From JAPUME01 sp027294185 (GTDB lineage: Bacteria > Acidobacteriota > Terriglobia > UBA7540 > JAPUME01): a stretch of 64,000 bases of DNA. Shown here one piece after another: positions 1 to 8,478 of this stretch (positions are counted from its first letter, which is position 1; each line of letters opens with the position of its first letter). A program made the translations under genes and the position numbers. The notes under the pieces were generated by a model. The model saw nothing but the letters and a program-made list of their open reading frames with translations, searched no databases and was not told where the DNA came from. The stretch is from contig CAUVWZ020000001.1 of NCBI GenBank assembly GCA_963555835.3, positions 124,001 through 188,000 on the forward strand. Reading direction: 5' to 3'.

Positions 1-102
1 GACCTCCTGCACCAGCGTGGGGAACCCGGCCATCGCAGACACCTGTGCAATTCCGGAACCCATTTGCCCGCATCCAACAACGCCGACTTTCTTGAACTCC
101 AA
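1..102 (-). CDS. 3-hydroxyacyl/3-hydroxybutyryl-CoA dehydrogenase, N-terminal fragment
   Basis: Only the first 34 codons are in the window; the gene runs off the left edge. The Rossmann dinucleotide-binding motif GCGQMGSGIA is at residues 10-19, and this form is typical of NAD-dependent 3-hydroxyacyl-CoA dehydrogenases (Hbd/FadB N-domain). The start is taken as TTG at 102, because an AGGGAG ribosome site lies 7 bases upstream and no ATG gives the full nucleotide-binding strand. The family oxidises 3-hydroxyacyl-CoA in beta-oxidation or butyrate metabolism. The substrate cannot be told from this fragment. An acyl-CoA dehydrogenase is at 25 kb, not adjacent. Confidence 0.8.
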   Translation of the reverse strand, partial: MEFKKVGVVGCGQMGSGIAQVSAMAGFPTLVQEV

Positions 103-302
103 ATGTATCTCCCTGGAAGCAGCTCAATGAGTTCTACGATGAGACCTGAGCCTGTCCCAATTCCCGGGTTTCCGGGCCTACCCTTCACATCAAGGAGTGA
201 AGAAGATACACCCCTTGAGGGGGATAAAGGGGAATGCTTCCGAGCTGAGCTTAACCCAGGCTTGCCGGAAAAGCAGGATGAAAGGAAAAGAATGCCGGGC
301 GA

Positions 303-2849
303 TCAACTGCTGAATTTGGAAATCACGGTTCGGTTGCCGCCCTTCTTCTGGGCCATGACCAGGGCCCCTTCGATGCGGTTGATTAGTTCCGTCACGCCGT
401 CTGCCGGCTCGAAGTTTTCACCCAACCGCACCTCAGCCACCGCGCTGCAATAGGATACCGGTTTTCCCGCCATCCGGATTCGGGTCATCGCCGCCCGCAG
501 CTTTTCCGCCACCTTGGCCGCGGGTTCGAGCGGTGTATCGGGAAAAATGAGGGCGATCGAATAAGGGCTGTAGCGAATCGTAATATCGGTCTGACGAACA
601 CTCCCCAGGAGCGCCTTGCCAACCGCCTCCATCAACTCCTGCAAACCCTTGTCACCGACCATCCCATAGAGGGCCGCGCCCTTATCCAATTCGAACAAAG
701 AGACGGAAACGCAGGTATCCTGGTCCTTGGCTCGCGAGACCTCCGCCATCAGGCAATCCAGGTAAGCACTTCGCGGCAGGAATCCCGTGCTCGAGTCGGT
801 GCCTGCCAGGGTGCGCACCAGGCGGCGAAGCTTGGTGGTATTCAAGGCAATGGCGATCTGCGAACCGAGAGTCCTCAAGAGGAGACCTTCGTTCGGCTTC
901 CAGGGCCGTGGATTTTCGCAAGCCTCCAATACGATCAATCCAACGGGTTGATCGCCCTCCAAAAGAGGCAACGCCAGGAGCGAACGGATTCCCAGAGTTT
1001 GCAGTTCTTTCTTGACGGCGGAAAGCGGAGCCTCCTTCGCCACGTCGTCGACGGACCAGCCGTCCGGCTTGGCGGCCACCTGCTTCCTCAAAACGGCATG
1101 AAGCTTCAAGGCTGCCTTCGCATCCGAAGCCTGTGTGGTGGCGGAACAATACTCCCTGGTAATATTTGGAGCGCCGTCCGCGCTTCCCAGCGCGCCCCAG
1201 CAGCGGCTCACTCTTAACCATTTTCCGATCTCTTCTACCGACCGCTTGAGAACTCCCTGTGGTGAAACTTCCCGGTAGATGTTCCCCACAAGCGCCGTAA
1301 CTTTCTTCAGATCATCCAGGGACTCGACCGGGGCTGCGGGTTCCGGAACCTTTTCGGCCGCCTTCTTCGAGGCAGGTGTGGCAGGGGACGGGGTTGACGC
1401 AGCCTCGGGTTGCGAAGGGGTGAATCCGATGCCTTCGTAGAGCTCCTTGAGCCGTGGGTTGCTTTCTTCCGCGCCGGGATGGAGCTTGTTGATCTTCTCC
1501 AGTTGATCCTTCACTTTGCCGGTCAACTGATACTGAGCGAAGATTTCGGCCTCCAACAACAGGTCATCCAACAACTCCACCTCGCCGACGGGTTCCTTCC
1601 CCCCCTGGACAAGAGTCTCATCCACGGTCGAGCCCAGAGTCTGCCGCAGGCGCGAGGCGATGGATTTGTAGAATTCCGGATCAAGATGGCCTTCGAGACT
1701 CAGCAGGCGATTCTGCATCTCGCCCTCGTAGGGGTCCAGGTCGATCATGCTCTCCAAAATGTCCGCCGCCTTCTTGTAAGCTTCCCCGCCCAGATAGTGG
1801 GTAAAGAGTCTGACCAGAGTCATGCGATACTTATCGTCCTGACTTAACTCGTTGTAGAGATCGGACAGCAGGGTCAACAAGGGAATGTTGGTTTCGTCCG
1901 CCGCATAGGCCTGTTCGACGATCTTGGCATACTCGGCTCGTTTCCCCTGACGGAAAAACGTCTCCTTCAAACTCCCCAGCAACTTCTCCACCTTATCGGT
2001 CTGCCCCGATTTGATCCATCCACCGATCAATTTCACCACCAGCGGCAGAGATTCCGGTTTCTTTTGGTAGAGCTTCAGGCAGATCGGCTCGGCCTTATCT
2101 AAGTCCTGAGTCTCCAGGTAGGACTCAGCCAGGATCTGGAGCACCGATGCTGATTCCCGTTTTTCTGCGGGGAGAGAATCCAGAAGTCGAATCACGTCCT
2201 GCGGACGGCCCCGGCGCGAATAGGCTTCCGCCAGGCCGAGGCGCGTCGATTCCACTTTCGGGTCCAACTCATGCGAGCGCTCCAACAAATGCAGACACTG
2301 GTCTTCGTCCCCGGCCTTCTTGGCCAGATTCCCGGCTCGAAGAAAAGCCGAGGCCGCCTCCACAGGCTGCTGTTGCTGAATCGCAAGCTCGCCCAACTGA
2401 ATCCTGTCCTCCAACTTGTCAAGGTCCAGATCGACAATCTTTTGATAACAATCGTAGGCCTGCTCGCTGTTCTTGGCGGCCAGAAATATCTTGGCTGCTT
2501 GGCGGTAGATTTCCAGCGCGTCGATGGCCTTACGGGACCTTTCCAGCAACCCGGCCAGCTTCAGAAGCGAACGAGTGTCCCGAGGAGCGATTTTGACGAT
2601 CTTTCGGTAGGTAGCAATCACCTTGGGGGGCTGGTTGGTTTTCTGGTAGACATCGGCCGCACGGGTGAGGCAGCGAACACTTTCAGCAGGCTTCTTGAGC
2701 CTTATATAAAGATCCGACAAAATCTCCAACGTCTCTTCGTCATCCGGCTCAAGCTTCACCACTTGGTTGAACGCGTCCACAGCGGACTCGTACTTCCCCT
2801 TTTGGAGATACTTCTGTCCTTTATCGAAGAGTTTGTTGACGTTAGCCAT
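303..2849 (-). CDS. TPR-GAF-degenerate GGDEF signalling protein
   Basis: An 848-residue cytoplasmic protein with no signal peptide. Residues 1 to about 440 are tetratricopeptide-type helical repeats, starting with the typical KGQKYLQKGKYESAVDAF pattern. A Pro/Ala/Ser-rich linker follows (about 475-505), then a GAF-like sensor domain (about 510-670), then a GGDEF-type fold (about 690-848). The active-site loop of the last domain reads RYSPYSIALIF where an active diguanylate cyclase has GGDEF, so no cyclic-di-GMP synthesis is expected. A receptor or scaffold role is inferred. It is divergent from lepA across 175 bases, and no clear ribosome site precedes the ATG. The ligand of the GAF domain is unknown. 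Confidence 0.85.
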   Translation of the reverse strand: MANVNKLFDKGQKYLQKGKYESAVDAFNQVVKLEPDDEETLEILSDLYIRLKKPAESVRCLTRAADVYQKTNQPPKVIATYRKIVKIAPRDTRSLLKLAGLLERSRKAIDALEIYRQAAKIFLAAKNSEQAYDCYQKIVDLDLDKLEDRIQLGELAIQQQQPVEAASAFLRAGNLAKKAGDEDQCLHLLERSHELDPKVESTRLGLAEAYSRRGRPQDVIRLLDSLPAEKRESASVLQILAESYLETQDLDKAEPICLKLYQKKPESLPLVVKLIGGWIKSGQTDKVEKLLGSLKETFFRQGKRAEYAKIVEQAYAADETNIPLLTLLSDLYNELSQDDKYRMTLVRLFTHYLGGEAYKKAADILESMIDLDPYEGEMQNRLLSLEGHLDPEFYKSIASRLRQTLGSTVDETLVQGGKEPVGEVELLDDLLLEAEIFAQYQLTGKVKDQLEKINKLHPGAEESNPRLKELYEGIGFTPSQPEAASTPSPATPASKKAAEKVPEPAAPVESLDDLKKVTALVGNIYREVSPQGVLKRSVEEIGKWLRVSRCWGALGSADGAPNITREYCSATTQASDAKAALKLHAVLRKQVAAKPDGWSVDDVAKEAPLSAVKKELQTLGIRSLLALPLLEGDQPVGLIVLEACENPRPWKPNEGLLLRTLGSQIAIALNTTKLRRLVRTLAGTDSSTGFLPRSAYLDCLMAEVSRAKDQDTCVSVSLFELDKGAALYGMVGDKGLQELMEAVGKALLGSVRQTDITIRYSPYSIALIFPDTPLEPAAKVAEKLRAAMTRIRMAGKPVSYCSAVAEVRLGENFEPADGVTELINRIEGALVMAQKKGGNRTVISKFSS

Positions 2850-3024
2850 AAAACCGTTTCAAGATTACTCAAAGTCGGCACGGAAGCATCCAGCAACCGC
2901 GCCGCCAAAAATTGACAGTATAACGCCCTTCTGTTAACTTCTCAAAAGGTTCTGCCCACTGCTATGGACCTCGAATTCCCTCAGGAGGGCACGCCTTCGC
3001 TGGGCCTGTTGCCCTTGGGATTCA

Positions 3025-4827
3025 ATGGTTGCACCTCAATATATCCGTAACTTCAGCATTATAGCCCACATCGACCACGGGAAGTCGACGCTGGCCGACC
3101 GTTTGTTGGAGTTGACGTCCGCCCTGCCCAAACGAGAAATGTCCGAGCAGGTGCTGGATTCGATGGACCTCGAGCGCGAACGGGGCATCACCATCAAGGC
3201 CCACTCCGTGCGCCTCCTCTACGATGCATCGGACGGAAACCGTTACCAGTTCAATCTGATTGACACGCCGGGCCACGTCGATTTTTCCTACGAGGTATCC
3301 CGCAGTCTCGCCGCCTGCGAAGGAGCGCTGCTGGTAGTGGACGCCTCGCAGGGTGTGGAAGCGCAGACTCTCGCTAACACTTACCTGGCCGTAAATAATA
3401 ATCTCGCTATCATACCCGTAATCAACAAGATCGACCTGCCGGGAGCCGAAGTTGAACGCACCCGCGAACAGATTGAACACGCCCTGGCCATCGAAGGAAC
3501 CGATGCGCTGCTGGTCAGCGCCAAGCGGGGCACGGGCGTACCTGAAGTGCTTGAGGCCGTGGTCGAAAGGATTCCGCCGCCTGCCGGTTCCCCCGAGGCC
3601 CCGCTGCGGGCCCTGATTTTCGACTCCTGGTTCGATACCTATCGGGGCGCCATCGTGGTGATGCGTGTCATGGAGGGCACCATCCGTACCGGGCAAACGA
3701 TTCGTCTCTGGTCGAACGGTCAGGATTACCCCGTAGAGGAGCTGGGCATCCGCACGCCGAAGCACCAGCGAGTGGACGCTCTGTGTGCCGGCGAAGTCGG
3801 CTATCTGATCGCCGGTATCAAACGGATCGCCGACACCAAAATCGGCGACACCATCACCGATGCGGTTTCGCCCGCCGCCGAACCCCTGGCCGGATTCGAG
3901 GAGATCAAGCCGATGGTCTTCGCCGGATTCTTCCCCGTTGAATCCAGCCAGTATGACGCGCTCCGCGAGGCCATGGAAAAATTGCGGCTCAACGATTCAT
4001 CCTTCTTTTTCGACCCGGAAACCTCGGCGGCTCTCGGCTTCGGTTTCCGCTGTGGCTTCCTGGGACTGCTGCACCGGGAGATCATTCAGGAGCGCCTGGA
4101 ACGCGAATTCGGCCTGGAGCTGATTACCACCGCACCCGGAGTGCGCTACCGCATCCAGTCTCACAACGGCAAGGTGTGGGAGGTCGAAAATCCCGCCAAG
4201 TATCCCCCGGTGCAGGAGATCGAACGGGTGGAAGAACCGATGCTCACGGCGCTGATCCTGACGCCGGTGGAATACCTGGGTCCCATCCTGAAGCTGGTAG
4301 AAGAGAGACGGGGAACTCAAAAAGGGTTCGAGTATCTATCCACCGAACGGGTGCTGCTCACCTATGAGCTTCCCCTGAACGAAATCGTCATGGACTTCCA
4401 TGACCGCTTGAAGTCCATCTCACGTGGCTACGCCTCTTTCGACTACCAGCCTTCCGGCTACCAGGCCTCGGACCTGGTCAAAGTGGACCTTTTTGTGGCC
4501 GGTGAACCCGTGGATGCCCTGTCGTTCATCTCCCACCGGGACCAGGCCTTCCACCGAGGACGAACGCTCTGCGAAAAAATGCGCAAACTGATTCCCCGCC
4601 AGATGTTCGAAGTCGCCATCCAGGCTTCGATCGGCAGCCGCGTTATCTCCCGGGAAAACGTAGCTCCTTTGCGTAAAAACGTCCTGGCCAAGTGCTACGG
4701 CGGAGACGTGTCGCGGAAACGAAAACTGCTCGAAAAACAGAGAGAAGGCAAAAAACGGATGAAGCGCGTAGGGCGGGTAGATATTCCTCAGGAAGCCTTC
4801 CTGGCTGTCCTCAAAATGGACGATTAA
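3025..4827 (+). CDS. lepA: Elongation factor 4 (back-translocase LepA)
   Basis: A 600-residue translational GTPase of normal LepA length. The P-loop AHIDHGKST is at residues 14-22, DTPGH (G3) and NKID (G4) follow, and the C-terminal LepA-specific domain ends in basic residues (SRKRKLLEKQREGKKRMK). LepA binds stalled or pre-translocation ribosomes and affects elongation and ribosome assembly. The ATG at 3025 puts the P-loop at the usual distance from the N-terminus. It ends 61 bases from the convergent mqnC stop. No signal-peptidase gene follows it, unlike the enterobacterial lepA-lepB arrangement. Confidence 0.98.
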   Translation: MVAPQYIRNFSIIAHIDHGKSTLADRLLELTSALPKREMSEQVLDSMDLERERGITIKAHSVRLLYDASDGNRYQFNLIDTPGHVDFSYEVSRSLAACEGALLVVDASQGVEAQTLANTYLAVNNNLAIIPVINKIDLPGAEVERTREQIEHALAIEGTDALLVSAKRGTGVPEVLEAVVERIPPPAGSPEAPLRALIFDSWFDTYRGAIVVMRVMEGTIRTGQTIRLWSNGQDYPVEELGIRTPKHQRVDALCAGEVGYLIAGIKRIADTKIGDTITDAVSPAAEPLAGFEEIKPMVFAGFFPVESSQYDALREAMEKLRLNDSSFFFDPETSAALGFGFRCGFLGLLHREIIQERLEREFGLELITTAPGVRYRIQSHNGKVWEVENPAKYPPVQEIERVEEPMLTALILTPVEYLGPILKLVEERRGTQKGFEYLSTERVLLTYELPLNEIVMDFHDRLKSISRGYASFDYQPSGYQASDLVKVDLFVAGEPVDALSFISHRDQAFHRGRTLCEKMRKLIPRQMFEVAIQASIGSRVISRENVAPLRKNVLAKCYGGDVSRKRKLLEKQREGKKRMKRVGRVDIPQEAFLAVLKMDD

Positions 4828-4888
4828 CCTTTCCCGCCGGCAGGACTTCCCCGACAATCAGCGAAAGTTTCTCTGGATGCGAGTACTG

Positions 4889-6061
4889 CTAACTGGTCGT
4901 CCAAACGGTGAGTTCGGAACTTTGAGGCGGGATCAGGCTGTCACCGGAAAAATCGGGACCGTCTTCTTTATCATCTTGATCATCCAGAAAATAGGTCCGG
5001 TAGAGAGTGTCTCGCTTCACGGGGCGAAAACCGGCGTCGCGAATGATCCGGCGCAGATCATTCTCTGTGGTGGTGCGCGTCACCCCCGCGGCGCGGACCA
5101 CGTTCTCCTCAATCAGCACGCTCCCGACATCGTTCCCTCCGAAGCGGAGCCCCACCTGCATGATCTTCGGCCCCGGAGTCAGCCACGACGCCTGAACATT
5201 CAAAACGTTGTCCAGATAAATCCGGCTGAGGGCCAGGGTCTTGAGGTAGTCGACCGCCGTGGCCTGCTCTTTTACGGTGCGACCCAACGGGGTGTTGGGA
5301 GGCTGAAACGCCCAGGGGATGAAGGCCGTGAAGCCGCCGGTTTCATCCTGGAGTTGACGAATCGTCTCCAGGTGGTTCACGCGGTGGCGGAGGGTTTCGC
5401 CGCAGCCGAACATCATGGTGGCCGTCGTCCGCATGCCGAGCCCGTGAGCTTCCCGGTGGACCGAGACCCACTCCGCCGAGGTGCATTTCAGCCGCGCGAT
5501 GCGGCGGCGAACTTCATCGTCCAGAATCTCTGCGCCCCCTCCGGGAATCGAAGCCAGCCCTGCATCTCGTAGTCGAACCAGGGTGTCGGAGAGCGTCAAC
5601 CCGGAAAGTTCGGCGATATTCAGGATTTCGGGCGCGGAGAAACAGTGCAGGTGAACTTGCGGGAAGCGATCGTGAATGCTCCGAAGCAGGTTCTCGTAGT
5701 AGTCGATCTTGAGGTCCGAATGCAGGCCTCCCTGCAGGAGGATTCCCGTTCCGCCCAGTGAAATCATCTCCTCAATCTTTTGAAAGATGGTCTCCAAGGA
5801 AAGCAGGTAGCCTTCGCTCGACCCCATGGGGCGGTAGAAGGCGCAGAAGGAGCAGTACTCGGTGCAGAAGTTCGTGTAGTTGATATTCCGGTCGACGATG
5901 TAGCTGATTGCATCGCCCGGGTGAAGCCGTCGCCGCAGGGAGTCAGCCTCGGCGCCGATTCCCACCAGGTCATCGGAAGCGAACATCGCAAGCGCTTGTT
6001 CGTGTGATATTCTCATAATTCTGATTGGAAGCTTATCCGACCACTCATCAAGTTTAAGCAC
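4889..6061 (-). CDS. mqnC: Cyclic dehypoxanthinyl futalosine synthase (radical SAM)
   Basis: A 390-residue radical SAM enzyme of the futalosine menaquinone pathway. The [4Fe-4S]-binding CxxxCxxC is C66, C70 and C73 within NYTNFCTEYCSFCAFYR, and the GGLHSDLKIDYYE segment is typical of MqnC. The reaction cyclises dehypoxanthine futalosine to its spiro product. MqnE is a paralogue, but the VDRNINYTNFC and IPGGGAEIL segments and the pairing with mqnA favour MqnC. The start is GTG at 6061, one base after the mqnA stop codon, which indicates translational coupling. An internal ATG at codon 16 lacks a ribosome site. Confidence 0.93.
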   Translation of the reverse strand: MLKLDEWSDKLPIRIMRISHEQALAMFASDDLVGIGAEADSLRRRLHPGDAISYIVDRNINYTNFCTEYCSFCAFYRPMGSSEGYLLSLETIFQKIEEMISLGGTGILLQGGLHSDLKIDYYENLLRSIHDRFPQVHLHCFSAPEILNIAELSGLTLSDTLVRLRDAGLASIPGGGAEILDDEVRRRIARLKCTSAEWVSVHREAHGLGMRTTATMMFGCGETLRHRVNHLETIRQLQDETGGFTAFIPWAFQPPNTPLGRTVKEQATAVDYLKTLALSRIYLDNVLNVQASWLTPGPKIMQVGLRFGGNDVGSVLIEENVVRAAGVTRTTTENDLRRIIRDAGFRPVKRDTLYRTYFLDDQDDKEDGPDFSGDSLIPPQSSELTVWTTS

Positions 6062-6853
6062 CTAAACAAATGTCAGTTCCCTCTGCCGCGGAAGAGCGCC
6101 CGTTTCCTCGGCCAACCGGTAGAAGAGCCGCAGGCCGCGGCAATTCTCCTCATCCAGCGAATAGTCCAAGTTTACACCAAGATAGTCCCGCAATACTCCC
6201 GGCTCGATGGGAATTTTGGCAGCCTCTTGATCAATAATGTCGTCCAGGCGGGACAACCCAAACTCTTTGGACGCTTCGAACACCTTTCGATAGCCGGCCA
6301 GATTCCCATTTCGCCGCCCCGCCCAAAAGGCAAAGACAAACGGCAGACCGGTGAATTTTTTCCACTCCGCGCCAAGGTCGTAGATTTCAGCGCAGTTTCC
6401 CTTGAAGGTCAGCGCCGGGTCGCCCACGATCAGCGCCGCGTCGGCCTTCTCCAGCATCTTCTCCGGGTCAGGAGAAAGAGAGACAAAGCTCACCTTCCTG
6501 GAATAAAACTTTTTCAGCAATATCTGCAAAAGCAGCACCGAGCTTCGCGACGAGTTGTCCAGGGCGATTTTCTGAACCTGCTCGATGGGCTTACGGCTGA
6601 GCAGCAGCACGCTGCGGGCAGCGCCCCGGGAGGCAATCGAGATGCCGGGGATGATGGAAAGCCCCTCCATGCGCTGGTACTCGATGGAGGGAATCAGGCC
6701 GATGTCGGCCTCTCCACTCCGCAACGCCTCAGCGCAGGCGGACGGAGTTACGAAGGAGAGGTCAAACTTTTCCCTTTCCTCTCCCTGGAGCATCCCCCAA
6801 ACGAGCGGAAGGGTGTTCGAATATTTCACAGCGGAAACTCGAGGCTTGTTCAT
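6062..6853 (-). CDS. mqnA: Chorismate dehydratase
   Basis: A 263-residue MqnA/MqnD-type periplasmic-binding fold. The N-terminus (VSAVKYSNTLPLVWGML) and the SVLLLSRKPIEQVQKIALD segment are typical of MqnA, which removes water from chorismate to give 3-[(1-carboxyvinyl)oxy]benzoate, the entry step of futalosine-dependent menaquinone synthesis. It abuts mqnC with no gap, so the two form an operon. The other pathway genes (mqnB/D/E) are not in the window. No strong ribosome site precedes the ATG at 6853. Confidence 0.93.
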   Translation of the reverse strand: MNKPRVSAVKYSNTLPLVWGMLQGEEREKFDLSFVTPSACAEALRSGEADIGLIPSIEYQRMEGLSIIPGISIASRGAARSVLLLSRKPIEQVQKIALDNSSRSSVLLLQILLKKFYSRKVSFVSLSPDPEKMLEKADAALIVGDPALTFKGNCAEIYDLGAEWKKFTGLPFVFAFWAGRRNGNLAGYRKVFEASKEFGLSRLDDIIDQEAAKIPIEPGVLRDYLGVNLDYSLDEENCRGLRLFYRLAEETGALPRQRELTFV

Positions 6854-6938
6854 TACGGGATCATGAGCTGTAGATCACTTCGCTTCATCAACTATCTTAC
6901 ACCACCCTCTGGATTTCATGCCAGCGGGCCGGGGCAGC

Positions 6939-8258
6939 CTACCAGCAGATTCCCCGATACTCCACCGCCTCCAGCTCCCCAGGCTCGAACACCCGGGCAA
7001 AATCCACTACTACCCTGCCCCGGGCGTTCTGTCGGACTCTCTCCTTCTGCTCCTCGGACAAACTCTGAGTGAGCACGATGACATCGACCTGCTGCAACAG
7101 GGTGTCCAACTCCGAAACCCAGAGACGAGAGAAATTCGGCAGGAACCGTTCCAGAAAAGCGCGGTTGCTCCCGTAAATCGACTGCGGGGAAAAACTCCTG
7201 TCGTACACTTTCACCTTGAATTTGCGACGGACGAGTTTTTGAACCAGAGCTACGGCCGGACTCTCTCTTATATCATCCGTGTCCGCCTTGAAGCTCAACC
7301 CGACCAGACCGATCTTCTTTCGCGAAAAGGGCGCGAGCATTTTCGCGCACCGGTCCAGGTGAAGCTGATTGCTTTGCCGGACGGCTTCGATCAAGGGCAA
7401 TGTCACCTTCATTCTCCGGGAGGCGGCGCGCAATGCCTTCAGGTCCTTCGACAGACAGGAGCCACCGAAGGCAAACCCCGGCTTCAGATAGGCAGGAGAT
7501 ATGTTGAGTTTGGTGTCCTGCACGAAAAGCTTCAAAAGTACGTGGCTGTCGACCCCGTACGCCTTGGCGAGAATTCCTATCTCATTCGCAAAAGCCACCT
7601 TGAGCCCATGAAAGGAATTCGAGGCATATTTCAGCAAACAGGCCGTTCTAAGGTCCGTCTGCACAACCGGCGCTGAAAATGACTTGTAAGCCCGGGCGAC
7701 ACACTCCCCCGCCTCCCGGCGTTCACTGCCGACCGCGACGAACGGCGGGTCGAAGAAATCCTTGACGGCGCTGCCCTCGCGCAGAAACTCCGGGTTCACG
7801 GCGACGTCGAACCCTTTGCCTGCCACCTTCCCCGAAGCCTGCCTCACGGGAACCATGAACTCGCGCTCCAGAAGATCAGGCAGCAGGGTGCTGCGAAGCG
7901 CCAGGACGAGGGATTCGGAATGACCTTTGAGCGCGCGCCCGATTTGCGCAGCCACTTTTTTCAAATAGCGGGGATTCGTGGAGCCGTCGGCCTTCGACGG
8001 GGTGCCCACACAGATGAAGACCAGTTCACTCTCCCGGATGGCCACGGCCGCATCACCGCTGACCTGCAAGCTGAAAGCCGTAACGTTTTTCCGGACCAAA
8101 GCTTCCAGTCCGGGCTCATAAAAAGGGCTGCGACCGGATTGGATCAAAGACAGCTTGTGAGCGTCCACATCCACGCCGATAACCTTGTGACCCATTTCCG
8201 CCAGACACGCCGCGGTTACGCAGCCCACGTAACCAAGCCCGAAAACGCTGATGTTCAT
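6939..8258 (-). CDS. AlgD-like nucleotide-sugar (UDP/GDP-sugar) 6-dehydrogenase
   Basis: A 439-residue NAD-dependent dehydrogenase with an N-terminal Rossmann motif (FGLGYVG, residues 6-12), the catalytic-cysteine motif GFAFGGSCLSKD near residue 270, and the LSFKADTDDIRESP segment of the C-terminal sugar-binding domain. The fold oxidises the C6 hydroxyl of UDP-glucose or GDP-mannose to a uronic acid. The ending ...YRGICW resembles the terminus of GDP-mannose dehydrogenase AlgD more than UDP-glucose dehydrogenase, but the substrate is not settled. The start is ATG at 8258. The open frame continues upstream to 8804, but that part lacks family similarity and overlaps the divergent S9 gene. Confidence 0.9.
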   Translation of the reverse strand: MNISVFGLGYVGCVTAACLAEMGHKVIGVDVDAHKLSLIQSGRSPFYEPGLEALVRKNVTAFSLQVSGDAAVAIRESELVFICVGTPSKADGSTNPRYLKKVAAQIGRALKGHSESLVLALRSTLLPDLLEREFMVPVRQASGKVAGKGFDVAVNPEFLREGSAVKDFFDPPFVAVGSERREAGECVARAYKSFSAPVVQTDLRTACLLKYASNSFHGLKVAFANEIGILAKAYGVDSHVLLKLFVQDTKLNISPAYLKPGFAFGGSCLSKDLKALRAASRRMKVTLPLIEAVRQSNQLHLDRCAKMLAPFSRKKIGLVGLSFKADTDDIRESPAVALVQKLVRRKFKVKVYDRSFSPQSIYGSNRAFLERFLPNFSRLWVSELDTLLQQVDVIVLTQSLSEEQKERVRQNARGRVVVDFARVFEPGELEAVEYRGICW

Positions 8259-8478
8259 CTTCGATTGACCTTTACCCTCTGCCGCAGCCCTGGGGTTCGT
8301 GGGCCGCTGAATTTTCGACTCGTGCACGGCAAAATATATCATGCCGGCCAAATAAGGAAGCACAGAACGCGTCTGCTCCTCCGACCCGCAGCTAAGGTAC
8401 AATGAAAGGGTCAAAGCTCGATGATTCCCGAGGCGAATGTGTGCCCGGGAGAACGGTCCCACCACGGAGGAAACCGAG

